From Hyphomicrobiales bacterium 4NK60-0047b (GTDB lineage Bacteria > Pseudomonadota > Alphaproteobacteria > Rhizobiales > HXMU1428-3), in NCBI GenBank assembly GCA_040367435.1, contig BAABWY010000008.1, positions 62,001-126,000 of the forward strand: a stretch of DNA of 64,000 nucleotides, read 5' to 3'. Positions 55,852-62,387 of this stretch are shown here, one piece after another. Position 1 is the first letter of the stretch. Each line of letters begins with the position of its first letter. The notes beneath the pieces were generated by a model that ran no database searches, had not been told where the DNA came from, and saw nothing but the letters and a program-made list of their open reading frames with translations. A program made the translations under genes and the position numbers.

Positions 55852-56694
55852 GTGAAACATATAGCAAAAAGCGCATTAGCAGCTATTCTGGTTATATCAT
55901 TTGGGTCTTTGCAACTTTCAGCGGAACCCGTAAAATCCGACAAAGCAGTTGCCAAAATTGATGATGTCACCATCACTGAAACAGACATGGCTCGCGCTGA
56001 AACCGAAATGTTCAACCAGCTCGTAAATGTCCCTAAAAATGCGAGACGTAAGGTTCTAATTGAATACTTAATAGAAACTCAACTGCTAGCAAAAGCCGCT
56101 AATGCTGAAAAAATTGCTGAATCAGAAGGGTTTAAGGCAAGAAAAGATTATTATCACCGCCGCGCTCTCAGAGATACATATTTTGATAAAAAGGTGTTTG
56201 AATCTGTAAGTGAAGCAGATGTAAAGAAGACATATGATGACGCAAGCAAGGAAGAAGAAGCTCACGTTCAGCATATTCTGGTGAAAGAAGAAAAATTAGC
56301 CAAAGAAATCGTAGGGAAACTTAAAGCTGGTGGTGACTTCAAAAAACTAGCTGAAGAACATTCAATTGACCCAGGGTCTAAGAAAAAAGGTGGCGATTTA
56401 GGCTTTATTGTAAAAACACAAGTCGTGCCTTCATTCGCAAAAGCTGCTTTTGAACTTAAAAAAGGTGGAATTTCAGAACCAGTAAAATCACAATTTGGTT
56501 ATCATGTCATTCGCCAGGTAGAAAAACGCAAACGTCCACTACCTCCATTTCCTACAGTTCAAGCACGCATCAAAGAAGTTCTTTGGCAAAAGAAAGCTCA
56601 AGAACTTATTGAAAATTTGCGCAAAACCGCAAAAGTTGAATTTCTTGATAAAGAATTGGAAAAACCTCTACAACAACCACGTGGTAGCCAATAA
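55852..56694 (+). CDS. Periplasmic peptidyl-prolyl isomerase, parvulin (PpiC/SurA) type
   Basis: A 280-residue exported foldase starting at GTG 55852 after TGAGGAAGAA. Signal peptide ends near LSAEPVKS. A SurA-N-like helical part (30-125, ATVDDVTITETDMAR-type motif) precedes one PPIC rotamase domain (about 138-235: EAHVQHILVKEEKLAKEI, DPGSKKKGGDLGFIVKTQ, FGYHVIRQVEKR). It assists folding of exported proteins, fitting its position divergent from secA. The order secA, ppiC, argJ, mutT is typical of alphaproteobacteria. Repeats begin directly after the stop. Confidence 0.9.
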   Translation: MKHIAKSALAAILVISFGSLQLSAEPVKSDKAVAKIDDVTITETDMARAETEMFNQLVNVPKNARRKVLIEYLIETQLLAKAANAEKIAESEGFKARKDYYHRRALRDTYFDKKVFESVSEADVKKTYDDASKEEEAHVQHILVKEEKLAKEIVGKLKAGGDFKKLAEEHSIDPGSKKKGGDLGFIVKTQVVPSFAKAAFELKKGGISEPVKSQFGYHVIRQVEKRKRPLPPFPTVQARIKEVLWQKKAQELIENLRKTAKVEFLDKELEKPLQQPRGSQ

Positions 56695-56707
56695 GTTTAT
56701 TGAGAGA

Positions 56708-56894
56708 GCGGATGCTAGTGGGCATCTGAAGCTCAGAAAAGCGGATGCTAGTGGGCATCTGAAGCTCAGAAAAGCGGATGCTAGTGGGCATCTGAAGCTC
56801 AAAAAAGCAGATGCAGCGACGGTTGCTTGTGGGCAATCTGAAGGAGCACTAAAATGCGACGGTTGCTTGTGGGCAATCTGAAGGAGCCCCAAGA
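56708..56894 (+). repeat. Tandem hairpin repeats (module B, five units)
   Basis: Three 33-bp units (56708, 56741, 56774) with the hairpin GATGC-TAGTGG-GCATC followed by TGAAGCTC, then two 40-bp units (56816, 56856) with GGTTGC-TTGTGG-GCAAtC followed by TGAAGGAG. The two types keep the loop and the TGAAG tail and change both sides of the stem together. The same hairpin occurs inside the structured elements at 15 and 21 kb. Confidence 0.8.
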
Positions 56895-56909
56895 TGACTG
56901 TTTATAAAG

Positions 56910-56945
56910 CGCCATTGAGAGAGATCCTCAATGGCGTTTTTTTAT
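56910..56945 (+). terminator. Terminator between the foldase/repeat region and argJ
   Basis: CGCCATTGAG (56910-56919) pairs with CTCAATGGCG (56927-56936), then a run of eight T. argJ therefore needs its own promoter or read-through. Confidence 0.9.
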
Positions 56946-57004
56946 GAACGCCCTAATATGTCTGTACATATACAATAACAATTGAAAATATAAAGTCTCA
57001 CCCT

Positions 57005-58231
57005 ATGAAAACATCTCCATTCGCGCCTAAAAAAAGCCCCCAAATGCCTGAAATCAAAGGTGTTCAGCTCGCTGTAACTAAATCAGGGATCAAATATGAA
57101 GGCCGACTAGATTTGCTTTGCGCCCACTTTTCAAAGGGAACAGTAGTTGCAGGCACGCTGACTAAATCTAAAACCGCTTCAGGTGCTGTCGAATGGTGTC
57201 GAGAAAACTTAAAACAAGGCAAGGCTTCTGCTTTAATCGTAAACTCCGGGAATGCAAATGCCTTCACAGGAGCAAAAGGTGAAAAAAGTGTTGAAGATAT
57301 TGGCGCTTACTTAGCTAAAATATTAGAGTGCCAAACAACCGAAGTTTATCAATCATCAACGGGTGTAATTGGAGAACCTCTGCCGGATGGGAAAATGTTC
57401 CAAGGCATTGATCGGTTAAAAGAAAAGCTTGGTACAGCTTCATATTCTGAAGCGGCGAGTGCCATCATGACAACCGATACATATCCGAAAATGTCAACAA
57501 AGAGCTGCATGATAGATGGCGAGACAATCACGCTCAACGGTATTGCAAAGGGCTCAGGTATGATCGCGCCAGATATGGCAACCATGCTGGCTTACCTTTT
57601 TACTGATTTGCCAATTGAACAAACCATTTTACAAAAACTTGTTACTAAAGCGATTGATAAAACATTTAACTGCATAACAGTAGATGGTGACACGTCTACA
57701 AGTGACACCGTGCTTGTTTTTGCAACTGGCAAAGCCGGCATAACACCAATAACGGATGAAAAAGACAGTAGACTAAGAGCCTTTAATCGTATCTTAAACA
57801 AGCAATTGAAAGAGTTAGCCCTAGCAATTGTAAAAGATGGAGAAGGTATATCAAAATTTGTCACCATTAAGGTTCGAGGAGCAAAGGGCAAGAGAGCGGC
57901 CAAAAGAATAGGGTTGTCGATTGCTAATTCTCCTTTGGTAAAAACTGCAATTGCAGGTGAAGATCCAAATTGGGGGCGGATCATTATGGCAGTCGGCAAA
58001 TCAGGAGAAGCAGCTGATCGTGATACACTTAATATCTGGATCGGCGGCCATCAGGTCACAGCTGAAGGAGCCAGAATAGAAGGTTATGATGAGGCACTGC
58101 TAGCAGAATATATGAAAGGTGAAAATATACTCATAGAAGTCGACATAGGGCTAGGACGAGGTATAGCAGAAATCTGGACCTGTGATTTAACCCATGACTA
58201 CATATCAATTAATGCGGATTATCGTAGTTAA
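57005..58231 (+). CDS. argJ: Bifunctional ornithine acetyltransferase / N-acetylglutamate synthase
   Basis: A 408-residue self-cleaving enzyme that recycles the acetyl group from acetylornithine to glutamate in arginine synthesis. The processing site is GSGMIAPDMATMLAYLFTD; Thr193 (in DMATML) becomes the N-terminal nucleophile of the beta chain. Flanking motifs NSGNANAFTGAKGE, TGVIGEPLPD, TTDTYPK and the C-terminal IGLGRGIAEIWTCDLTHDYI are all present. It lies between ppiC-type and mutT genes, as in many alphaproteobacteria. Confidence 0.97.
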   Translation: MKTSPFAPKKSPQMPEIKGVQLAVTKSGIKYEGRLDLLCAHFSKGTVVAGTLTKSKTASGAVEWCRENLKQGKASALIVNSGNANAFTGAKGEKSVEDIGAYLAKILECQTTEVYQSSTGVIGEPLPDGKMFQGIDRLKEKLGTASYSEAASAIMTTDTYPKMSTKSCMIDGETITLNGIAKGSGMIAPDMATMLAYLFTDLPIEQTILQKLVTKAIDKTFNCITVDGDTSTSDTVLVFATGKAGITPITDEKDSRLRAFNRILNKQLKELALAIVKDGEGISKFVTIKVRGAKGKRAAKRIGLSIANSPLVKTAIAGEDPNWGRIIMAVGKSGEAADRDTLNIWIGGHQVTAEGARIEGYDEALLAEYMKGENILIEVDIGLGRGIAEIWTCDLTHDYISINADYRS

Positions 58232-58247
58232 TTTATGAGTTTATGGC

Positions 58248-58275
58248 CGATATAGATAAAAATTTATCTATATCG
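58248..58275. repeat. Perfect AT-rich inverted repeat between argJ and mutT
   Basis: CGATATAGATAAA (58248-58260) and TTTATCTATATCG (58263-58275) are exact reverse complements separated by AA. No T-run follows, so it is not a classical terminator. It could be a DNA-binding site, a hairpin in the argJ-mutT transcript, or a small mobile palindrome. Confidence 0.6.
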
Positions 58276-58308
58276 AAGCGCAAATATTAAGAGAAATTTG
58301 TAATAGTA

Positions 58309-58740
58309 ATGTCATTAGAAACTCAAATTAAGAGCCAAAAAACAAGAATTTTACATGTGGTTGCATGTGCTCTGATAGATAGAGATGGTCGTGTTTTATT
58401 GGCTGAACGTCCAAAAGGGCGGTCAATGGAAGGTCTTTGGGAGTTTCCCGGAGGAAAAATAGAACAAGGTGAAACGCCTGAAAAAGCGTTAATTCGTGAA
58501 TTGAATGAAGAATTAGGGATAGATACTAGTGAGAACTGTCTGGCACCTTTTACGTTTGCCAGTCATTCATATGAGGAATTCCACCTTTTGATGCCACTTT
58601 ATATCTGCCGAAAATGGAAAGGGCAGATTATTGGACAGGAAGAACAGAATTTAAAATGGGTAAAACCTAATAGATTAGCAGACTATCCAATGCCACCAGC
58701 TGATGTGCCATTGGTCGCGATGTTAAGAGATTTTCTTTAA
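58309..58740 (+). CDS. mutT: NUDIX hydrolase, probable 8-oxo-dGTP diphosphatase
   Basis: A 143-residue NUDIX protein. The NUDIX box is complete: FPGGKIEQGETPEKALIREL, then NEELGI (G-x5-E-x7-REUxEExGU). The preceding VLLAERPKGRSMEGLWEFPG and the tail VKPNRLADYPMPPADVPLV fit MutT of alphaproteobacteria, which removes 8-oxo-dGTP from the nucleotide pool. It is 77 nt downstream of argJ with a palindrome between. Confidence 0.88.
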   Translation: MSLETQIKSQKTRILHVVACALIDRDGRVLLAERPKGRSMEGLWEFPGGKIEQGETPEKALIRELNEELGIDTSENCLAPFTFASHSYEEFHLLMPLYICRKWKGQIIGQEEQNLKWVKPNRLADYPMPPADVPLVAMLRDFL

Positions 58741-58776
58741 AAAACAGAAACGTAATATAGGGGGAATGTAAAAGAT

Positions 58777-58956
58777 ATGTGCAAAGATAACTTATGTAAA
58801 TTCCAATCCTATTTAAAAGATGAAAATGGGGCAACTTCCATTGAATATTCTGTAATTGCGGCTGTCATCAGTGTGAGTATTGTTACTGCGGTTGGGACTT
58901 TAGGTGACAAGGTGGTGGATTTGTTTGAATTAGTTGATACTAAAATTAAACAATAG
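58777..58956 (+). CDS. Flp/Fap-type IVb pilin
   Basis: A 59-residue Flp-family pilin subunit with GGGGGAA upstream of the ATG. After a short charged leader (CKDNLCKFQSYLKDENG) comes the processing site G/ATSIEYSVIAAVISVSIV with the conserved Glu-Tyr pair of Flp pilins after the cleavage Gly at residue 18, then a hydrophobic stretch and a polar tail. No tad/cpa assembly genes are in the window, so this is a lone pilin; the machinery must be elsewhere or the gene serves another surface role. Confidence 0.9.
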   Translation: MCKDNLCKFQSYLKDENGATSIEYSVIAAVISVSIVTAVGTLGDKVVDLFELVDTKIKQ

Positions 58957-58999
58957 AATTTTCTTCGGATTAAAAGTCGTTTCAGAAATATTTTCTTAT

Positions 59000-59872
59000 T
59001 TACTTTCCAAAAACATCTTTCAAATTAACAGTACCACTACCAGGGCGAAGAGGCTTTTGTTGATCAGGGTGCGGCGCCCATCCCATTAAATAAATCAATT
59101 CAAAAGTAGCATAAACCCTTCCATCATCATCAGAATAATGTTCGGTATAGAGTTCATTCACACGTTCAAACAAAGCTTTCGTGTTATGTTGGCGTGAGCG
59201 GTTGGAAAGAACATTACTTGCCCCCATCGCTTGAAGTTCTTTCATGAGATGGGTGGCAGAATTAAAGCGCACCTTTAAAACATCTCTATCAGTCACTGGA
59301 AGGGCAAAGCCTGCTCGCTGTAGAAGGTGTCCCATATCTCTAACATCGGCAAAGGGGGCCACTCTTGGACTTACACCTCCATATAACTCTTCTTCAGCCA
59401 TAAGAAAAACATGACGCAACTCAGTTAAACTTTCCCCGCCAAGTAAAGCCGCAATCAACGCACCATCAGCCTTTAGGCATTGCCTGATTTGTAAAAGTGT
59501 TCCAGGCAAGTCATTAACAAACTGAAGGCTCAAAGCTGAAACAACCAAATCTAAACTCTCTGCAGCAAAAGGAAGTAATTCCTCATCTCCATTAATCCGT
59601 GGCGGTGGCGTTTTCTCAACCATGCCCATCACGCTGTCTAATGAATAAACATCAGTGATGTTGGTTAGTTCTCTTAAGCGGTGACTAAGATCTCCATGAT
59701 GAGCCCCTAAATTTAGCGTAAGTGGAAACTCCCGCATAATAACACTAAGACGATCCATAATGTCTTCATGTGCATATTTTAAAAGGTAATCAACAGCCTC
59801 AAGAGTATGGACTGCTTTTTTGCGGCGCGCTCTCAGTAACGCTCGATCAAATATTTCTGGAGGATTTGTCAT
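59000..59872 (-). CDS. SAM-dependent methyltransferase, BioC/NDUFAF5-like
   Basis: A 290-residue methyltransferase-like protein starting at ATG 59872 (a TTG 7 codons earlier is possible). Motif I is NLGAHHGDLSHRL, unusual because the usual LDxGxGxG is changed; DVYSLDSVMG and LPFAAESLDLVVSALSLQFV follow, and LRKADGALIAALLGGESLT-like sequence after. This family is annotated as malonyl-ACP O-methyltransferase (BioC) in some alphaproteobacteria and is close to the mitochondrial complex I factor NDUFAF5, which hydroxylates an arginine. Which activity applies is open; a role in the biotin pathway with the BioH-like gene is possible. Confidence 0.75.
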   Translation of the reverse strand: MTNPPEIFDRALLRARRKKAVHTLEAVDYLLKYAHEDIMDRLSVIMREFPLTLNLGAHHGDLSHRLRELTNITDVYSLDSVMGMVEKTPPPRINGDEELLPFAAESLDLVVSALSLQFVNDLPGTLLQIRQCLKADGALIAALLGGESLTELRHVFLMAEEELYGGVSPRVAPFADVRDMGHLLQRAGFALPVTDRDVLKVRFNSATHLMKELQAMGASNVLSNRSRQHNTKALFERVNELYTEHYSDDDGRVYATFELIYLMGWAPHPDQQKPLRPGSGTVNLKDVFGK

Positions 59873-60021
59873 TATGAATTTTCTTAAAAACAAGGCTAAA
59901 ATGCAGTGACATACTATAGAGGTTAAGTTTTTAATTACAACGAGCTCGTTAGAACCTTTACTAAAAATTAAGCTTTAGGACCCACAAATAAAGATCAGAC
60001 GATAATCAATTTTGGTCTTAA

Positions 60022-60264
60022 ATGTTTGGCGTCTTAAATGGACCGGGAGCAAGAATTGCTATGGCAACCATATTGGCATTTTCAAATTTAAATGGAAAAA
60101 AAACTAATAATAAATCATCCCGTACGAACGTAAAGAGTGATCATAAAAGCAAAAAAGCCGAGATTGTTATTTTTCCTGGTGTACGAATCGAGCGAATTAG
60201 CTCAGATAAATGTGAGACAAAACAAAATATAGATAAGTTGAGTAAGGTTAAGTGTCATTTTTAA
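60022..60264 (+). CDS. Small hypothetical protein
   Basis: An 80-residue basic protein. The most notable part is KKAEIVIFPGVRIERI, close to a short motif found in small conserved Rhizobiales proteins of unknown function. No signal peptide or membrane helix is clear. It has no strong ribosome binding site, so its coding status is moderate. Confidence 0.45.
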   Translation: MFGVLNGPGARIAMATILAFSNLNGKKTNNKSSRTNVKSDHKSKKAEIVIFPGVRIERISSDKCETKQNIDKLSKVKCHF

Positions 60265-60464
60265 TGCGCTTAAGGTTGTCCACTCTTTTAAAGCACCTTC
60301 AAATGCTCAGAATGCATTCGGTGCAGCAACCGCGCAGTCTTAAAAATGGTAAGGGACATTCTATTAAGCCAAGATAACTTAGTCCTGTTTCAAGCAAAAC
60401 GTAGAGTTCTTTAAAATTTTGTCAGTTGAGTTTGTAAAAAAGCAACCGGATAAGAACTTTACCA

Positions 60465-61184
60465 ATGAAAACTCTACGTCATATATTCCAAATTCTTTGT
60501 GCTCTATCACTGCTATCTGCCTGTGCCCTAAAAGATGATTTTGGCCGCTCAAAGCAATCTCAATTACAAGATGACGCTATAGAAGCAGTAGGGGCCATTC
60601 AGGAACATACAGGTCTTCTCTCACGTGAAGCTGCTTTTCACATTCCATATAGCGGCGATGAGATGACACTGCGAATGACATTAAAACATTTTCGCAAACC
60701 TTTTTTAGCAAAACCAATTTTACGTGCCCCGTTGAACACCGAAGGCATCACAAAAAAGAATGTTGGTGAAAATTTTCAGTCCACAATGATTTCAAATATT
60801 AAATCTGACATCAGCCGCATCAATTATTTCAAGCGTGCTGTGCAAAGAGTAATCGTTCAGGACCGTCAACGTTTTGAGGTGATCTCGCACAGATACGATA
60901 TTAACGACAATGATAGCCGCTATATCCGCGTGCGCATGAGGGAAAATCGCGCCGTTACTATGAGAGTGATGCAATTATTGGACAAGCGAAGCACCGCCTA
61001 TGATAAAGCGATTGAATATGCAGGTCTCCAATACCCAAGAAAAACCTTTCAACCAATCATACCAATGATGGATTTATTGAGAACGAAAATATCAAGCTTA
61101 AAATCTCAATATGAAAACTATGTTTATTTAGAAGGGGCAGATGACGAATTCTCAAGAAGACGCTCTTCCAACGGTGCGAAGTAA
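60465..61184 (+). CDS. Lipoprotein of unknown function
   Basis: A 239-residue protein with a lipoprotein signal (lipobox LLSAC, cysteine at residue 20). The mature part is mainly helical with many charged residues (RMREN, KRSTAYDKAIE, KISSLKSQYENYVY), suggesting coiled-coil content. No enzymatic motif is visible. It is the last plus-strand gene before the DUF1254/DUF1214 pair and probably monocistronic. A 14-bp tandem duplication covers its stop codon. Confidence 0.65.
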   Translation: MKTLRHIFQILCALSLLSACALKDDFGRSKQSQLQDDAIEAVGAIQEHTGLLSREAAFHIPYSGDEMTLRMTLKHFRKPFLAKPILRAPLNTEGITKKNVGENFQSTMISNIKSDISRINYFKRAVQRVIVQDRQRFEVISHRYDINDNDSRYIRVRMRENRAVTMRVMQLLDKRSTAYDKAIEYAGLQYPRKTFQPIIPMMDLLRTKISSLKSQYENYVYLEGADDEFSRRRSSNGAK

Positions 61185-61200
61185 ATGGTGCGAAGTAAAT
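61173..61200. repeat. 14-bp tandem duplication at the lipoprotein stop
   Basis: GGTGCGAAGTAAAT occurs twice in tandem. The first copy contains the TAA stop, so the duplication changes only the 3' untranslated region. Confidence 0.7.
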
Positions 61201-61225
61201 TTAGCGCAAAGTAAAAGCATCTAAC

Positions 61226-61251
61226 AGAAAAACAACCTAGGTTGTTTTTCT
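61226..61251. terminator. Bidirectional terminator, perfect palindrome
   Basis: AGAAAAACAACCT and AGGTTGTTTTTCT are exact complements (13-bp arms, no spacer), at the end of both the lipoprotein and the DUF1254-like gene. It overlaps the last codons of the latter. Confidence 0.85.
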
Positions 61252-61791
61252 TGGCTTTACAGTTTCAACTTGAATTTGATCACACTTAGCTCGGTTCAGC
61301 ATATTAACAACAGTCTGTTTCATAACTGGATTATCAAATGGCGCTCTTAAAACTAATAAGCCTTCTTCTATAGGCACATTAATTGGCAGCGCATCATTAT
61401 CCCCCTTAATATGATCCGGTCCTAAAAGAAGAAGGCTGGTTTCCTGGCGGACAAAATCAAACCCGTCAGCGGCGTAAAAGTTTTTACCATCAGGGTCATA
61501 AATAGCTACAGACCAATAGCCTCTCAACAGTTCAAAATCGACCTGAACAGGTCCTTTTGTTACATCATAGCGGCATATGGCAAAACTCATATCAGGCGCA
61601 TGAAAAGCCCAAAGGCGATTAGCCTCTGTGACAGAATTCACAATGAGCATTTCATTGACCTTGGTAAAATTCTGTAATCGTTTCCAAGCATCATTTTCAG
61701 AAACAAGCGGTATAGCAAGGACAGCGCAAAAATGAATGATAAGGGCAAGGATAACAGTCGCAGCACCCCATAATATATGCCTGATATTCAT
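61237..61791 (-). CDS. DUF1254 family membrane-anchored protein
   Basis: A 184-residue protein with an N-terminal membrane helix (WGAATVILALIIHFCAVLAI) and a periplasmic part that fits DUF1254 (ANRLWAFHAPDMSFAICRYD; GYWSVAIYDPDGKNFYAADG; LLVLRAP). It starts within the stop of the DUF1214 gene (TAATG), so the two are translated together. Such pairs are common in Rhizobiales; their function is not known. Confidence 0.75.
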   Translation of the reverse strand: MNIRHILWGAATVILALIIHFCAVLAIPLVSENDAWKRLQNFTKVNEMLIVNSVTEANRLWAFHAPDMSFAICRYDVTKGPVQVDFELLRGYWSVAIYDPDGKNFYAADGFDFVRQETSLLLLGPDHIKGDNDALPINVPIEEGLLVLRAPFDNPVMKQTVVNMLNRAKCDQIQVETVKPRKTT

Positions 61792-62369
61792 TAGCAGGAC
61801 ACCCGTTTAATTAATGGCAAAGGCACATCTCCATTATTCTTAATCTGAGCCTCACTCAATTGTTTCCGATAGAGACGGAAGACTAAAACAAAGGGGCCTT
61901 TATTTCCAAGTGGTAGCCAATTGGCTGGTTGTACCGTTTGAGATAAATAAATTCTAAAACCGCCATCAAATTTGATCATGGAACTTCCAGCATTAAAGCT
62001 ATACCGCTCAATTTTGTTTTTAAAAACTTGCCCTTTATGATCATAAGCAGCCATGGTCCACCACTTGGCATTCACAGCAGAACTTTCAACAACATAAGTA
62101 CAGCTTGTGTGTAAACGTCTGTGAGCATTGTCATATAGCGCGTAATAAGTTTGTACAATATTCGGTGGCAGGGGTAATTGCCCGGTTTTGGCAATATATG
62201 CTCTCGTATAAGGGTCCGCGTTTAAATGGGCTGCATCTTTCCAACTTTTCCACCCACCAACTCTTTTGGCGGCCAAACCAGAACCAGTACTTAAGGAAAG
62301 AGCCGTCAGACCAAAACCAATTAAAATAGCCATAAATATATAGGCAACAAATCTTATAAAAAATAACAT
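61791..62369 (-). CDS. DUF1214 family membrane-anchored protein
   Basis: A 192-residue protein with an N-terminal membrane helix (FVAYIFMAILIGFGLTALSL) and a periplasmic domain with the DUF1214 signature WWTMAAYDHKGQVFKNKIER and SAGSSMIKFDGGFRIYLSQ. It starts 18 nt after the end of the penicillin-binding protein gene on the same strand and is coupled to the DUF1254 gene. The three genes form a unit that may act in cell-envelope biogenesis (inference). Confidence 0.78.
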   Translation of the reverse strand: MLFFIRFVAYIFMAILIGFGLTALSLSTGSGLAAKRVGGWKSWKDAAHLNADPYTRAYIAKTGQLPLPPNIVQTYYALYDNAHRRLHTSCTYVVESSAVNAKWWTMAAYDHKGQVFKNKIERYSFNAGSSMIKFDGGFRIYLSQTVQPANWLPLGNKGPFVLVFRLYRKQLSEAQIKNNGDVPLPLIKRVSC

Positions 62370-62387
62370 AGCCTCAAGCCCGACCTA

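Noticed and set aside
56609-56881. A 90-codon open frame through the hairpin repeats encoding repeated ADASGHLKL peptides
   Set aside because: The 33-bp unit is a multiple of three so any frame stays open; it starts inside the foldase gene and the changes between units preserve stem pairing, not the peptide.
56708-56894. CRISPR-like array
   Set aside because: Units are contiguous without unique spacers and no cas genes are present.
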